A stretch of DNA of 64,000 bases, taken from contig CM060180.1 in the NCBI GenBank assembly GCA_030549775.1, positions 78,895,672 through 78,959,671 of the forward strand. Reading direction: 5' to 3'. This DNA is from Tamarix chinensis (lineage: Eukaryota; Streptophyta; Magnoliopsida; Caryophyllales; Tamaricaceae). Position 1 is the stretch's first letter; each line of letters begins with the position of its first letter. Positions 22,578 to 34,899 of this stretch are shown piece after piece. A model generated the notes under the pieces. That model ran no database searches. It was not told the origin of the DNA and worked only from the letters and a program-made list of their open reading frames with translations. The position numbers were made by a program, and so were the translations under genes.

Positions 22578-23599
22578 CTAAGATATTTAATGTAATGATA
22601 TAGGGTGAAATGATGAAAAAGGGAAAAGGGGAAGTGAGTTGACTAAGGGGAAGTCAGTTGACCAAGGGATATGGGATTGGCCTAATTATCTCATGATCCA
22701 TGAGGGGCAAATAAAAGGGGATTATGAAAAAAAAATAAAAGAGTGGGTGAACTTTGCATGGGAGTTTCAAGGGCTTGCATGGGAATCTTAGGGTTTACAT
22801 TGAAATTCTAAGGTTTGTATAGAAAATTTAAAGGTTTGTATAGGGTGGATGGAGTCTACATAGGGATGATCTTTATGTGTGAAAAGTTGTCTTGGGGTAT
22901 AAGGTAAGGGAAGAGTTGTTGGGGGTGATTGGAGACGTTGGGTGAAAAATATTATGTGGGTTAGTATAAGGGTGCATAGGAGACCTGGCTAGGGTTTGGG
23001 AGAAAAACCCTAATTTGAGGTGGTTGTGAAAGTAAAAATAATTGAGGGTGAGTGGAGTAAGGGATGAGGGTGGAAGAATGTTATGTATAGGGTGAGTATA
23101 GGTGTTATGGGGAAAGCAAGGATGACAGGTGAAAATTGGAGGGGTGACATGTGGGAAAGAAGGGTGTTAGGGTTTGGTGTGCTCAACTAGGGTTTCGTGG
23201 TCACACGTTTATTTGGAGGAGTAAAGTGAAATGATTGGTGTTGAATCTAAGTGAGGTGATGTGTGGGGTGACAATGCAGCCTCAATTGGATGAGGTAGAG
23301 AAGGTTGGGCCACATAGGCCCAAATAAGGGTTTTAGGAGAAAACCCTAGGGTAAGGTATTGAGTGAACTTAGATGGCGTAAGCTAGTGGGCCTTGACCTA
23401 CATACTTAGGATTTGGGCCTCTAGTGTGAGTAAGTTGAAGAAGGAAAGGATGCTGGGGTATGATAGGAGGTGCAGAAGTCTCAAAATATAGGACGTGCGC
23501 TTTTAGGAGAATAAGAGTAGACGGGTGGTGACATACATGTCTAGGATGAAAACTTATCAAATAAGACATGAATACGATACTAACCATTTAAAGCGAAAG

Positions 23600-24530
23600 A
23601 TTGTTGAGCCAGGCCCAGACTGGTCTACCGACAAATAATAGTGGCCAGGTGCCAAGGTGCCTTGGAGACTGATCCACGGGCAATAATAATGGTCAGGAGC
23701 ATTCTGCCTTGTATGTTTCCAATCCACCGACTATAATAGTGAGGAATTTGGTACTCAATAAACCAAACATAATTGTGATATGGCATGGTAAAGACACTAA
23801 GTATTTAGAGTAAAACATAAGGAGAGTTTGAGATAGATTGGTCCACCGGTAAATAATTGTAGCTAGGAGCACTTTACCCTGGAGATCAATCCATTGGCAA
23901 TAATAGTGCTCAGAAGCGTATTGTCATGGGGTGACTTCTTTCACCTAAGTCTTTCCCGTGCGGCACTTAGAAGCACAACACCTTTAGTGCTCACTAAGTC
24001 AGCCTTTCCCGAACTAAGGCTATTACCAAGCCTTTTGAAGACGAGTAAGAACACTTGGAGAACTTAGGAGGCTTAGAGAGAGAGTGAGAGAGTTTGTGTG
24101 TAAGAAGAGAACTCTTTATTGATGAGAGAGGAGAGAGCTTTACAACTTGAGAGGTGATGGGAGAAAATGGGGTGGTCCTCTATTTATAGTTGAGGTCCCC
24201 CTCCCTTTCCCTCCTTTGGTGGAAGATTCTAGATCTTCCACAACCCTTTAGATAATTCTAGATTACCTTCTAGATTACAAGAGACTTTAGAAGACTCTTC
24301 TAGATCCCTCCATGATCCTTCTAGCCTTTGGGATTCTAGAGAGTTCCACATCCATCTAGGAGGTCTCTAGATATTTACACAAGGTTCTATACATTTCCAC
24401 ACAATTCTACTAGAGTCCACACAACTCTAGAATATTCTAGAACCTTCCGGACAAAAATGTGAAAAAAATAAGCTGGCCGTGACAGTATGCCCTGTATATT
24501 TTCGGTCCACCTCCTATAATACTGGGGTTA
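23600..24530 (+). repeat. CCACCGG/ATAATAGTGG array, LTR A1, split by element G
   Basis: Degenerate sub-units such as 'tggtctaccgacaaataata' + 'gtggccagg' occur before 23921 and resume after 24488 with 'gccctgtatattttcggtcc'. Two higher-order units start with 'actaaccatttaaagcg' and 'actaagtatttagagt'. Confidence 0.7.
23922..24484 (-). mobile_element. Small solo LTR G, reverse
   Basis: 563 bp with short terminal inverted repeats (TGTCATGG at the left, TGTCACGG as the complement of the right end), flanked on both sides by GTAT (23918-23921 and 24485-24488). The array of LTR A1 continues on the far side. On the minus strand there is 'ctataaatagagg' (24178-24190) followed by 'aataaag' (about 24112-24118), a plausible promoter/polyadenylation layout of an LTR. 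It also has many TCTAGA-type words. Probably a copia-type solo LTR; a small terminal-repeat DNA element is the alternative. Confidence 0.6.
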
Positions 24531-25255
24531 CCGTACTTGCGTGGATTGATAATAAACATGGTATAAAATGAGTATTAATCAGAGTTTAAAGACTATGATT
24601 ATTTGGACTATAGCTTTGCCTTTATTCTCCATAATGATTGTATGCTATTTATGTGATTATGCTTGTATTGTATGCCTCTATGTGTTGGCCTTAGATACAT
24701 GGTTACCTTTCTTAGTACATAGCATACTGACCACATGTTTCATGGGTGCTTCTCATTCCCACGAGCAGAAGGCTCCTCTAAGTTTGTGTGGGCAGATGAT
24801 GTTGTTTTCGATGCCTTCGATGCTTATGAGGCATCAGACAAGGTTGAGAGTTGAACTTGGACATGGCCTGGGAATCAAGAGTACTGTGCCGGATTTTCCT
24901 TTTATGTTCCTTTATTTTGTGCTAGTTTATTCAAACTTATTTTTACCATACTATAACTTTTATCCCCTTTGAGGAAATTTTAATTATGTACTATTGATTG
25001 TAAACTCTTTTCCACACACTCTGATTTTTGTCTTATGAATGCTTTAATGCTTTTATGAATTCATGATCTATGTTTGATTAATGATGGATAGTAATCTTTC
25101 TTTAGCCTTGTGGGTGGTACAAGATTGGCTGGGGGCCAAGCTTGTACTGATCACGATGGTAATATCCCCAAAATTTACAAGTTTTGATTTACTTGCTTCC
25201 ATTGAATCTTCTAACAAAGTAAAAAATTTTAGTCATGAATTTTGGGGGTGTTATA

Positions 25256-25260
25256 GCCTT
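25256..25260. repeat. Target-site duplication GCCTT, right
   Basis: Exact match to 7812-7816. Element E integrase coding resumes right after it. Confidence 0.85.
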
Positions 25261-26640
25261 ATTCCATCCACCTTGGAGGGAATAAGCTATATAAGGATTT
25301 GAGAGAGATCAATTATTGGTCCTGTATGATGTAGGAGGTTGTAGACTTTGTGGCCCGGTGCTTGACATGTCAAAAGGTTAAGGTAGAACACAAACTTCAA
25401 GTGGGTTTAGTTTAGCTATTGGTGGTCCTTGAGTGGAAATGGGTATATGCTTTGATAGACTTTGTGGTCGGTTTACTAAAGGCCCATTACAATTTGGAGT
25501 TAATCTAGGTTTTGGTTGATCGATTGACTAAGTCAAGTGTATTTATACAAAAAAGGTTCACATGGGCTACGGAGGAGATGGCACTGCTTACAGGAAGCAT
25601 GTGGTTCTGTATCATGGAGTGCCTAAGGACACTGTATCAGATTGAGATTATATATTTTTGTTACATTTCTTGCATAAGTTGTAAGATACTTTTGGGACAT
25701 AGCTTAATATGACCAGAGCCTTCCATCCAACTACAGATTTTCACATTGAGCACGCTATTCAAACCTTTGAGGATAGTCTTTGGCCTAACATTCTTGAATT
25801 TCAAGGCAGTTGGGAGGATCATCTGAATCTTGTAGAGTTCTCTTATATGAATAGTTATCATAAAAGCATGGGGATGGCACCTTTCGAGACACTTTATGGA
25901 CAAAGGTGTCATAGTCCCATGTGTTGGAGTGACTCTAGTGAGATAATTGTGTTTGGACTATAGATGGTAGAGGCATAACAAGATGATATGAGATTAGATG
26001 AAGGTAGTCCAGGATAGGTAGAAGAGTTATACCAATTTGTCGAGGAGAGTAGATGAGTTTAGGGTAGGTGAAAAGTCCTTCTAAGGGTTTCACTAACCAA
26101 GGGAGTGATGCATTTCGGTCATAAGGGTAAGCTTAGCTTGAGGTTCATTGGGCCATACAAGATCTTGGCTTACATTGGAGAGGTTTTTTACCGTCTTGCC
26201 TTAACAGTGGAGCTTTTGCACTTCCATAACTTTTTCCACATCTCTTCGTTAAGAAGTATGTGTTGGATCTGTTGCACATCATTCAGCTAGAGATGATTGA
26301 GCTCGATGAATCTTTGACATATGAGGAGTGTTGGCTGAGGATCCTTGATTTCAAGACTCGAGGACTCATTCAAATAATGTGCCACTTGTGAAGGTCTTAT
26401 GGTCACGTCATGGGGTAGAGGATGCCACTTGGGGGTCCGAAGAGGAGATAAAGGTGAAATATCTAGTGTTGTTTGGTTAGGTGTGTTGAATGGGTAATGC
26501 CGCCTCTTTTAAAGGGGTAGTAACTTTTCTTGTGTATTAACCCTTAGTTATTATATTATTTTAGTTGATAGCTTAGGGTTTACTATGATTTGAGCTTGCA
26601 GCAATGCATTTCTTTTTTGGACTTTGGGGATGAAGTCTCT
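25261..26640 (+). pseudogene. Element E pol: integrase and chromodomain
   Basis: It resumes with the zinc-finger part of integrase ('YKDLRE'-type sequence, then C-x2-C as 'RCLTCQKVK' near 25350). Next come 'VDRLTKSSVF' (first catalytic Asp, about 25515), a damaged second-Asp region, 'AFHPTTDFHIEHAIQTFED' (the Glu is kept) and 'SYHKSMGMAPFETLYG' (25709-25963). The C-terminal part has 'GKLSLRFIGPYKIL' and 'HNFFHISSL' (26105-26290). After a frameshift comes a chromodomain segment 'VKVLWSRHGVEDATW' with an acidic 'EEEIK' tail (about 26385-26470), which marks the element as a chromovirus. Stops and frameshifts break it in at least four places. Confidence 0.85.
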
Positions 26641-26653
26641 TTTAAGGGGGTAG
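26625..26653 (+). other. Polypurine tract of element E
   Basis: 'tttaagggggtag' directly precedes the 3' LTR and follows the conserved 'tttggggatgaagtct' end of the internal region. The same arrangement is seen at 14560-14599 and 63862-63898. Confidence 0.75.
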
Positions 26654-28486
26654 TGCTATAATACCCTGGTCAAAGCCCTTTAAATTGTTTTTATAATTAT
26701 GTTGACATAAAATAAATGAGTTTTGGTATTAAAATGGGCATGAAATTTCAATAAAAATGGGAATTCCAGGCATACTAGTTGACTAATCTACATAACTAAT
26801 CATTTAGTTTGCTGGAAAAATTTATGTTCTTATTCTCAATGAAACGTAAACTAGTTTTCCTAAACCAGTCAACTGATTTTCCTGTGATTTTAAATCCATT
26901 TCTAATTTTTATTTGAATATTTCTCCATTGATGGTTAAAACTTCTTATTTGATTTCAATTATGCTAATAAGAATGTTTCAATGTTTTGGTATACTTTTCA
27001 TATTAAGGGCCAGTACATGATTTTATTTAGCAAAATTCTTCCAAAAAGCCACTTTTAGAGGCAATCCTCCCTTCTCCTTTTTCCTGTAGCAATTTTTGAC
27101 TTTGTGCACTCTCTCCTGAAATGCCAAGCAACATGCATACCTATCTCTGACTTCCCTCAACCCCTCACCACCCCATTAAGTCATTCTTCACTTTTTAGCT
27201 TTCCCAGACTCAAACTCACCTATCTCATCCCTCTTTTCCTTGAGGATGTCTAATAGCTTGCTCTTATAACCGTCATTTTGCTAATCTATCATTATTCCAC
27301 CCTTATGTTCTTGCTCTATTCTCCCTTCTCCTTAGGAAATCTCACTAAGTGTTGAACACACTTCCATTTTCTCTTCTTTTTTTGAGAGAAACAAAGATCC
27401 TCTTTGAATTTCTCCTTTGATTGTGCAAGCATTATGTTCCCTTCTCCTCTTCTAATCTCGGTGTTAATTCTCTCATGCTTTCCCTAAGTAAGGAAAAATT
27501 AAGGTTGTGAAAATTTGGAGATTTTATCTTCTCTTTAAAATCCTATTTTGAGTTAAAAGTGGGCATTTTTTGTCTTTCGTCTTCTGTTGATTTTCTTATT
27601 TTTAATGGAGTTTTTGAAAAGGATATTTAATGGTTTTACTTTTATTGTCTTAGGAATCAAAGTTCTAATTGATAGGATATCCGGTAGGAGTTTTATGCTA
27701 GAAGAATTGCTTCAAGGTAAGACATTCTTGTCTTTAACATAATTAGGTTTCTGTGCTATAATGGGGTTCCATGTGATAGCATTTATATGAGTAAAAATGT
27801 AATTGTGCTATTTGGTATCAGTTTATGGTATAATTCTTTCCAAGTAAGTGTTGTTGAGTTTCTTGATTTTAAGCATGAAATTGATTGTTGAACATGATTT
27901 TTTTAAGTGTGTACATCACCATGTATCCATGTAATTCTATGTGTGAAGCATGCATTTTTGAGTTTTTTTTAATATAGAAGCAGGTTAGGATTAATATGGT
28001 AGGGTTTGGTGAAATTAGGTGTTTGCTTAGACACATCAACCAATTAGACCAAACCATTCGACTTGTTGCTATGACCAGTTGATCGATTGGTCAAACCCAT
28101 CGATCAATTTTTTTCAAGTCAAGTGGGTTGGTCTCTACTTAGACCCATCGACTGATTGACCAAAACAAGCCAACCCATGAGGCTAACTTATCGACCGATG
28201 CTTTGGTTTTGTTGTGATCCATGTTTGGTACAACCAAATTAGTCAAATGGTCTAAAGATTGTTCGACTAGTTTGGCTGGAAGCTGCTTGATTTGTTATGA
28301 TTTATTATGTTGATCCTTCCATGCATTTAAAACATTTTAATTATGATATCAACCATGATTGACGTAAGTTAATATGAACTAATATGATGGTATTTGAGAC
28401 TTAATTTGGATGAGTTTGGTGTTATCCTTAAACACCTAAATGGTATGATGTGTTTGGTGTTATCTTTAATCACCTAACTTATATGA
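26654..28486 (+). mobile_element. Element E 3' LTR, right end cut by reverse LTR D2
   Basis: It starts TGCTATAATACCCTGG after the PPT. The first 0.2 kb match the 5' stub at 6766. It contains a stretch (about 28020-28290) of 'gaccaaacc', 'cgatcgattggtc' and 'cccatcga' blocks related to the approx. 113-bp repeat at 240-1066. No terminal GTTACA of its own is visible. At 28487 the reverse family-D LTR begins. Confidence 0.7.
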
Positions 28487-29214
28487 TATAACACATCCAA
28501 AAATCTCTACTAAAAAAATTTATTTTATTTAAAATTTAGCGGAAGTAAAAATATAAAAACCGTGAATTTTGGGGATATTAACACTACAGTTAGTACCAAA
28601 CTGGTTTCCTCCTACCTTTCTATTACCAAATGCTATGGCTAAAAGATTAAAAATACAATTTTCTCAAAATCAAACTTTATTTAAATCAGAGAATCGCATT
28701 AAACACTTTACAAGAATAAAACCCACTAATAGTGGTTATAAGAATAAAGATAATTTACTAAGGAATTGAAAAGGTGGAAGAGAAACCCTAAAAGTTTTCT
28801 GGATAATCCTTACTCTCGTATCCGATGCCCACTTGAATAGCACTTGCAATAGTCCTAAAAGGGACACTACCCATTGAATAGGTAGGGGTCCACAAATGGA
28901 ACCCTTCAATACTAAGGTACCGAGTAATCCTTTATACCAAATCGAAAGGTAAGGCCCGCGTGCGACGTATAATACATAACCCATATAAAAAGATAACATA
29001 CGGACTAATACACAAAGCAACACCTTATACCATAAGAAATGCATTATACAAAATCCATATAGTTAGCAAATCCATCACATACCTAAGTAGGGTAAAGCAC
29101 TGAAGCGAAACTCGTCATATCAATAGACCATAACATGAAATCAGTAATTTTAGTCTTAAACCATTTATTAATCATTATTCAATCATCATCTCTCAAATTT
29201 ATATTCATGTGAGT

Positions 29215-29590
29215 GTGGGAACCCCACTATTATAGCCGGTAGACTGAAAACATATAGGGCAACACGCACTTGACCACTATTATTCACCGGTGGATCGGTC
29301 TCCAAGGCTCCTTACACCTGGCCACTATTATTTTCTGGTGGACTAGTCCGACCTCGACTTACATAATGTTCCACTGTAAGTGATTAGTGTCTTCCTATAA
29401 TTTATAAATATCCAATATTTCTTTTATTGAGCTTGGGATCCCCCATTATTACAGCCGGTGGACCGAAAATATACAGGGCAGAACGTACCAGACCACTATT
29501 ATTCATTGGTCGACTGGTCTCTAGGGAATCTTGCACCTGGCCACTATTATTCGCCATTCGACCGGTCGGGGCTTGGATCAATACTCTTTC
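29215..29590 (-). repeat. CCACCGG/ATAATAGTGG array, LTR D2
   Basis: Inverted copies: 'ccactattatagccggt', 'ccactattattcaccggtgg', and similar, in two higher-order units separated by the complement of 'actaatcacttacagtgga' (about 29365-29390). Confidence 0.75.
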
Positions 29591-29967
29591 ACTTTACATA
29601 ATTAGTACTTTATTCATGTCTTATTCAACATGTCCATGTAATTAATTCAAGAGAAGGAAAAAAGTTACAAATCTAGAGACAAAGATATACTAGCCATTGA
29701 ATCAAGCATTCTATATCAAGGATCATGACATACAAAAAACCCTAACATATACTTCAAACTTATCTAGCACACATTTCCATGCATACTTAAAAACCAAGCA
29801 CATTATGAGATTAATAGTATATCACACCCTTAATTATCCTTCCAACCCTAGGTTGTGCCATGTTCTTATGAGACTCACTGATTTATCAAATACCCTTACT
29901 TTATTATTCACTATTACTTATGTTTGATTATGAAACTCATTTAATCCATTAACATGTTAAGCACAAG

Positions 29968-31110
29968 TTACCAATTTACCCCTATCATCTTTACAAATTT
30001 ACTGAAATACCCCTTGTTAGTAAAACTACCAAGTCATCCCTTTTCATTTACCAATTTACCATATCACCCTTCATGTTTGGTAATTACCAAATTACCCCTT
30101 ACACTTGTTAGAATACTAAATTATCCTCCATACTTATTAAATTACCAAATTTACCCCTTAAACTTGTTAAGTTACCAATTTACCCTTCTAGTTGGTTAAG
30201 TTACCGTACTATCCTTCATACTTATTTAAATTACTAAATTGCCCCTTAAGCTTATTAAGCTCCCAAATCACCCTTCATACGTGTTACATTTACTAAATTA
30301 CCCATTTGGTTAGTTAACTTACCAAATTATCATTCTCATGTATTAAGATTACCAAATTGCCCTTTTGTTTGAAATTACTAAATTACCCTTTTGGTTGGTT
30401 AATTTACCAAATTTCCCTCCTTATTAAAATTTACCAAGTTACCCTTTTAGTTGATTATATTACCATTTTACCCCCTTTATTTTAAATAATTACCAAAATA
30501 CCCTTTATACCAAATTCCCGTTCTACCCTTTTACTTTACATAATTACCAAAATATCCTTCCTCTATACCAAATTACCATTTTACCCTTTTACTTTACATA
30601 ATTACCAAAATATCATTCCTCTATACCAATTTTTCATTTTAACCTTTTACCTTACATAATTACCAAAATACCCTTCCTTTATACCAGGTTACCATTTTAC
30701 CCTTTTACTTTACATAATTACCAACATACCTTTCCTTTATACCAAATTTTCGTATTATACTTTTACCTTACATAATTACCAAAATACCCTTTATTTATAC
30801 CAAATTACCGTTTTAGCCTTTTACTTTATATAATTACCAAAATACCCTTCTTTTATACCAAATTACTAAAATACCCTTCTCTTTTATTAACTCACCATTT
30901 TACCCCTCTACTTTGGAAAATGACCAAAATGCTCATCGTTTTTATTAATTTAACAACGTACCTTCTTACTCCCAAATATTACCAAGTTATCCCGTTTTCT
31001 ATGTAAAATTACTAAAATGTCCACCTTACTTATTCATTTACCATTTTATCCCCTTTACTCTTATCAATTACCATTTTACTCTTATTATGCCAATTTTACC
31101 AAAATACACT
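29968..31110 (-). repeat. Inverted GGGTAATTTGGTAATT array, LTR D2
   Basis: Read on the plus strand as 'ttaccaaattacccctt' variants, about 35 units of 25-35 bp. The open frame at 29954-30199 arises from the array. Confidence 0.85.
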
Positions 31111-31964
31111 CACCATATAAATATTAATATACATGGTCCATATGCATTATCTAATACCACTAATTATTATTATTTATCATAATACTCATTAGCACCTACC
31201 ACACCTACTTACCTAGGCCACAACTGTAACACCCCCAAAATTCACTACTAATTTTTTTTTATTTTATTTAAAGAAAATAACAAAAGCAAAAAGCAAACAC
31301 TATGAATATCGGAGATATTACCACCACACTTAGTACTAAACCAGTTTTCTCCTACTATTCTAGGACCAAGTGCTAATGTTGAAAAAATTACAATTTACAT
31401 GAACTCAAACTTTATTCAAATTAGAGTAGCATAGATAATTTCTTTATAAGAATAAAGATCATTTTACAAAATAATAAAAGGTAAAAGAGAAAAGAGAGAG
31501 TCCTTAATTATTCTTGAATAATCCTTACGCTCTTACCCGGTGCCTACTTGAACAACAACTGAAATAGTCCCACAAGGGACACTACCTATTGAATAGGCAG
31601 AGGTCTACAAATGGAACCTTTCAATATTATGGTACTAAGTAACCCCTTTAAATAAAACTAAAAGGTAGGCCTGCATACAACACATGATACGTAACCCATA
31701 TAGAATGATAATATACATACTAAGGAAAAAGATGATTGACATCAGGACTAAAACAAAAGGCAACACCATATACGATAAGAAATGCATAACACAAAATCCA
31801 TTTAGCTAGCAAATCCATCACATACCCAAGCAGGGACAAGCACTAAAGACAAACTCATGTCATATCAATAGATCATAATGTGAAATCAGTAATTTTAGTC
31901 TTAAGCCATTAATTAATTATTATTCAATCATCATCTCTAGAATTTATATTCATGTGAATGTGAG

Positions 31965-32330
31965 AACCCCACTATTATAGCGGGTGGACTGAAAACATAT
32001 AGAATAACACACACTTGACCACTATTATTCACCGGTAGATCGATATTCAGGGCTCCCTACACCTGGCTACTATTATTCGCTAGTGGACCGGTCTGGCCCT
32101 GACTCACAAGATGTTCCACTATAAGTGATTAGTGTCTTCGTATAATTTATCAATATCCAACATTTTGTTTATTGAGCTTGGGATCCCCCACTATTATAGT
32201 TGGTGGTCCGAAAACATATAGGGCAAAACATACCTGAACACTATTATTCGTTGGTGGACTAGTCTTTAGGTCATCTTGCATTTAGCCACTATTATTAGCC
32301 GGTAGACCGATCGAGGCTCTACTCAATGAT
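31965..32330 (-). repeat. CCACCGG/ATAATAGTGG array, LTR D3
   Basis: 'ccactattatagcgggtgg', 'ccactattattcaccggtag', and more, in two higher-order units. It has the same order as in D2. Confidence 0.75.
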
Positions 32331-32689
32331 CTTTCACTTTACGTAATTAGTATTTTATACATGCCTTATTGAATAGGTCAATTTATTCAATTCGAGGGAA
32401 GGGGGAAAGGACACATATGTAGAGATAGAAAGATATACTGGTCGTAGAATCAAGCATTCCATATCAAGGACCATGCCATACGCCAAACCATATCCAACAC
32501 ATAGATCCATGCACACTTATAAGCCAAGCACCCCATGGATAATTATGATATAACACCATATCACCCCCTTAATTATCCATCCAACCCTAGGTTATACCAT
32601 GTTCTTGTGATACTTACTAACTCATCAATGTTACTTGAGTCATATTATGAAACTCATTCAATCCATTGACACGTCAACAAAAGTTAGTG

Positions 32690-33900
32690 ATTTACCCCAT
32701 CATCCTTATAAAAAAATTACTAAAATGCCCATTTTTTGTGAAATTACTAGGTCATCCCTTTTTAATTACCAAATTAACATATTACCCTTTATGTTTCATA
32801 ATTACCAAAATGCCCTTTTGCATGTGTTAGATTGCTAAATTATCTTCCATACTTAATAAATTCATCATATTGCCCTTTTGGTAGGATATATTACCAAATT
32901 GGCCTTCTTTATTATTGTAATTATCAAGTTACCCCTTTACCTTACAAAATTACCATAATACCCTTTCCATTATGCCAAATTACTAAAATACACTTTCTCC
33001 TTTATTAAATTACCATTTTACCCCTTTACTTTACAAAATTACCATAATACCATTTCCTTTGTACCAAATTACTAAAATACCCTTCTCCTTTATTAATTAC
33101 CTAGTTACTCATTTACTTTACAAAATTACCATAATACCATTTCCTTTATACCAAATTACCAAAATACTTTTCTCCTTTATTAATTACTAAGTTACCCCTT
33201 TTAACCTTCTCCTTTGTTAATTACCAAGTTACTCCTTTACCTTACAAAATTACCACAATACCCTTTCCATTATGCTAAATTACCAAAATAACCTTCTCTA
33301 TTATTAATTACAAGGTTACCCCTTTACCTAAAAAATTACCATAATACCCTTTCCTTTATACCAAATTACCATTTTACCCTCCCCCTTTATTAATTACCGA
33401 GTTACCCCCTTTACTTTATAAAAGTAACCATAACACCCTTTCTTTAATACCAAATTACCATTTTACCTTTTTCCTTTACATAATTATCAAAATACCCTTC
33501 CTTTATACCTAATTAGCATTTTATCCTGTTACTTTACAAAATTACCAAAATACCCTTCATTTATACCATATTTCCATTTTACCCTTTTACATTATTAAAT
33601 TACCATTTTACCCCTTGTCTTTACAAAATTACCAACATACCCTTCCCTTATGCCAAATTACCAAATTGCCCTTCTCTTATATCAAATCATCATTTTATCC
33701 CTTCATTTTTACAAATTTGCCAAAATGCCCTTCCTTTTTATTAATTTACCAACATACTTTCTTTACACCTAAAAATTACCAAGTTATCCCCTTTCCATGG
33801 TAAATTACTAAAATGCCCTCCTTATATGTCCATTTACCATTTTACCCCCCTTTACTCTTATAAATTACCATTTTCCCTTATTATATAAATTTTACCAAAA
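32690..33900 (-). repeat. Inverted GGGTAATTTGGTAATT array, LTR D3
   Basis: Units such as 'ttaccaaaatacccttc' and 'ttaccattttaccccttt' recur at about 25-35 bp spacing. Longer sub-patterns ('acaaaattaccataatacc') repeat every 60-120 bp between about 32940 and 33470. Confidence 0.85.
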
Positions 33901-34464
33901 TAGCCTCACTATATAAAATAATTGTATACATGCTCCATACACATCATCCAACTTCATCAACTATTATTATTTAACTTTAATACACATTAGCACCTATCAC
34001 ACATACTTATATAGGCCATGCTTTCATACACGAGAATTTACTAAAATGCCCCTAGGGCCTACATTAATATTATCTATGTAATAAATGGCTACATTAGGAT
34101 ATCATGCCATACATGTGCATTTAACATAATGATTAATAATAAGACTCCTTCCCTTAAGCATTATTTTTACACATGGAACATAAATTGTCTCTAAACACAT
34201 TATACTTAACAACCTATATCATGCATATATACATATTAAAAATTCCTAATGTGCTAGCATACGTATATCTATACGTTTTAGTAAGGTATGATGGTTACCT
34301 TATTTTCGGCAAAAATTAAACCTTATTGGTACCCCGGTTAAAGGTTTGAGCTTTGATTAGCAAAATAATACCTAAAAATAATACCAATACTTAACATATA
34401 AGAAGTAGAAAAATGAAAAGGATAAACCTTTATCAAAACTTAATTAAAGACATACTAAGCTTAA

Positions 34465-34880
34465 TGTAACACCTCTAAAAGTCATAGTCGAAAATTTTTG
34501 TTTAATTAAAACAATTACAAGCACGGGGGTTGTTACCACCATGATCAGTACAAGCCCAGCCCTCGGTAAGTCTTGTACCAGCCATAAGGCTAACAAATTT
34601 TTTTCATAAAACATTAGACACACTTAAAATAAAGATTCATGGAAGACTAAAATGTTCATAATATGAGAATTAGAGTGTGTGATGAAAAGTTATTACAACC
34701 AAAATGGGGTGTATAGTCAAAGGTCCCAAAAGGGATAAAATATATAACAAAATAAGACGAAAATGAAATAAAATGAAAACATTAGTAAATAGGGATAAAT
34801 GAGAGTATGGCCTATATCCACTCTAGATCCCAATTAAGTTCAACAGAACTCACATCAACTGACTTGGGCGAGGTGTGTAG
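34465..34880 (-). mobile_element. Reverse family-A LTR end, fragment
   Basis: It starts TGTAACACCTCTAAAAG and holds the complement of the A1 end: 'catgatcagtacaagccc' and 'tcttgtaccagccataaggc' (34533-34590), then the complement of 'gagttgaacttgg' and 'atggcct' near 34800-34850. Only about 0.4 kb remains. Confidence 0.65.
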
Positions 34881-34899
34881 GGAGAAGGTAACTAGTTGG

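Larger units (their letters stand above)
7817..25255 (+). mobile_element. Family-A solo LTR (A1), split by nested insertions
   Basis: It starts TGAAATACCCCAAAACCC and ends GGGGGTGTTATA, with matching GCCTT on both sides and no pol of its own between, so it is read as a solo LTR. Its own sequence is 7817-8934 plus about 15473-15493 and 21395-25255, less the G insertion. That totals about 4.4 kb, against 4009 bp for the family-A 5' LTR at 54324-58332. Shared landmarks with that LTR are the start 'aatttaagaaattat', the C/T-rich module, TATAAATA, the TTA microsatellite, 'ctaaggaggc', the CCGGTCCACC-type array, and 'ctcattccca'. A few hundred bp around 8934/15473 are probably missing, lost with the right end of element B. 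Confidence 0.75.
28487..31224 (-). mobile_element. Reverse family-D LTR, truncated (D2)
   Basis: It begins TATAACACATCCAAAA, a decayed form of the complement of the family-D end. Then come the complements of 'ggcggtaatactcccaaag' and 'tagtactggaac' (28570-28640), two CCACCGG arrays (about 29215-29350 and 29430-29580), and the inverted GGGTAATTTGGTAATT array (29968-31110). It stops near 'ctaggccacaac', before the C/T-rich half of the LTR. The next family-D copy starts immediately. Confidence 0.8.
31225..34464 (-). mobile_element. Reverse family-D LTR, truncated (D3)
   Basis: It starts TGTAACACCCCCAAAATTC, the clean complement of a family-D end. Layout is as in D2: complement of 'ggtactaagtgtgg' (31320-31350), CCACCGG arrays (31965-32330), inverted approx. 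30-bp array (32690-33900), then 'gtgctagcatacg' (about 34253), the complement of 17315-17330 in D1. It ends at 34464 without the C/T-rich half. Either D3 inserted into D2 and lost its distal part, or the segment was duplicated in tandem. Confidence 0.8.
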
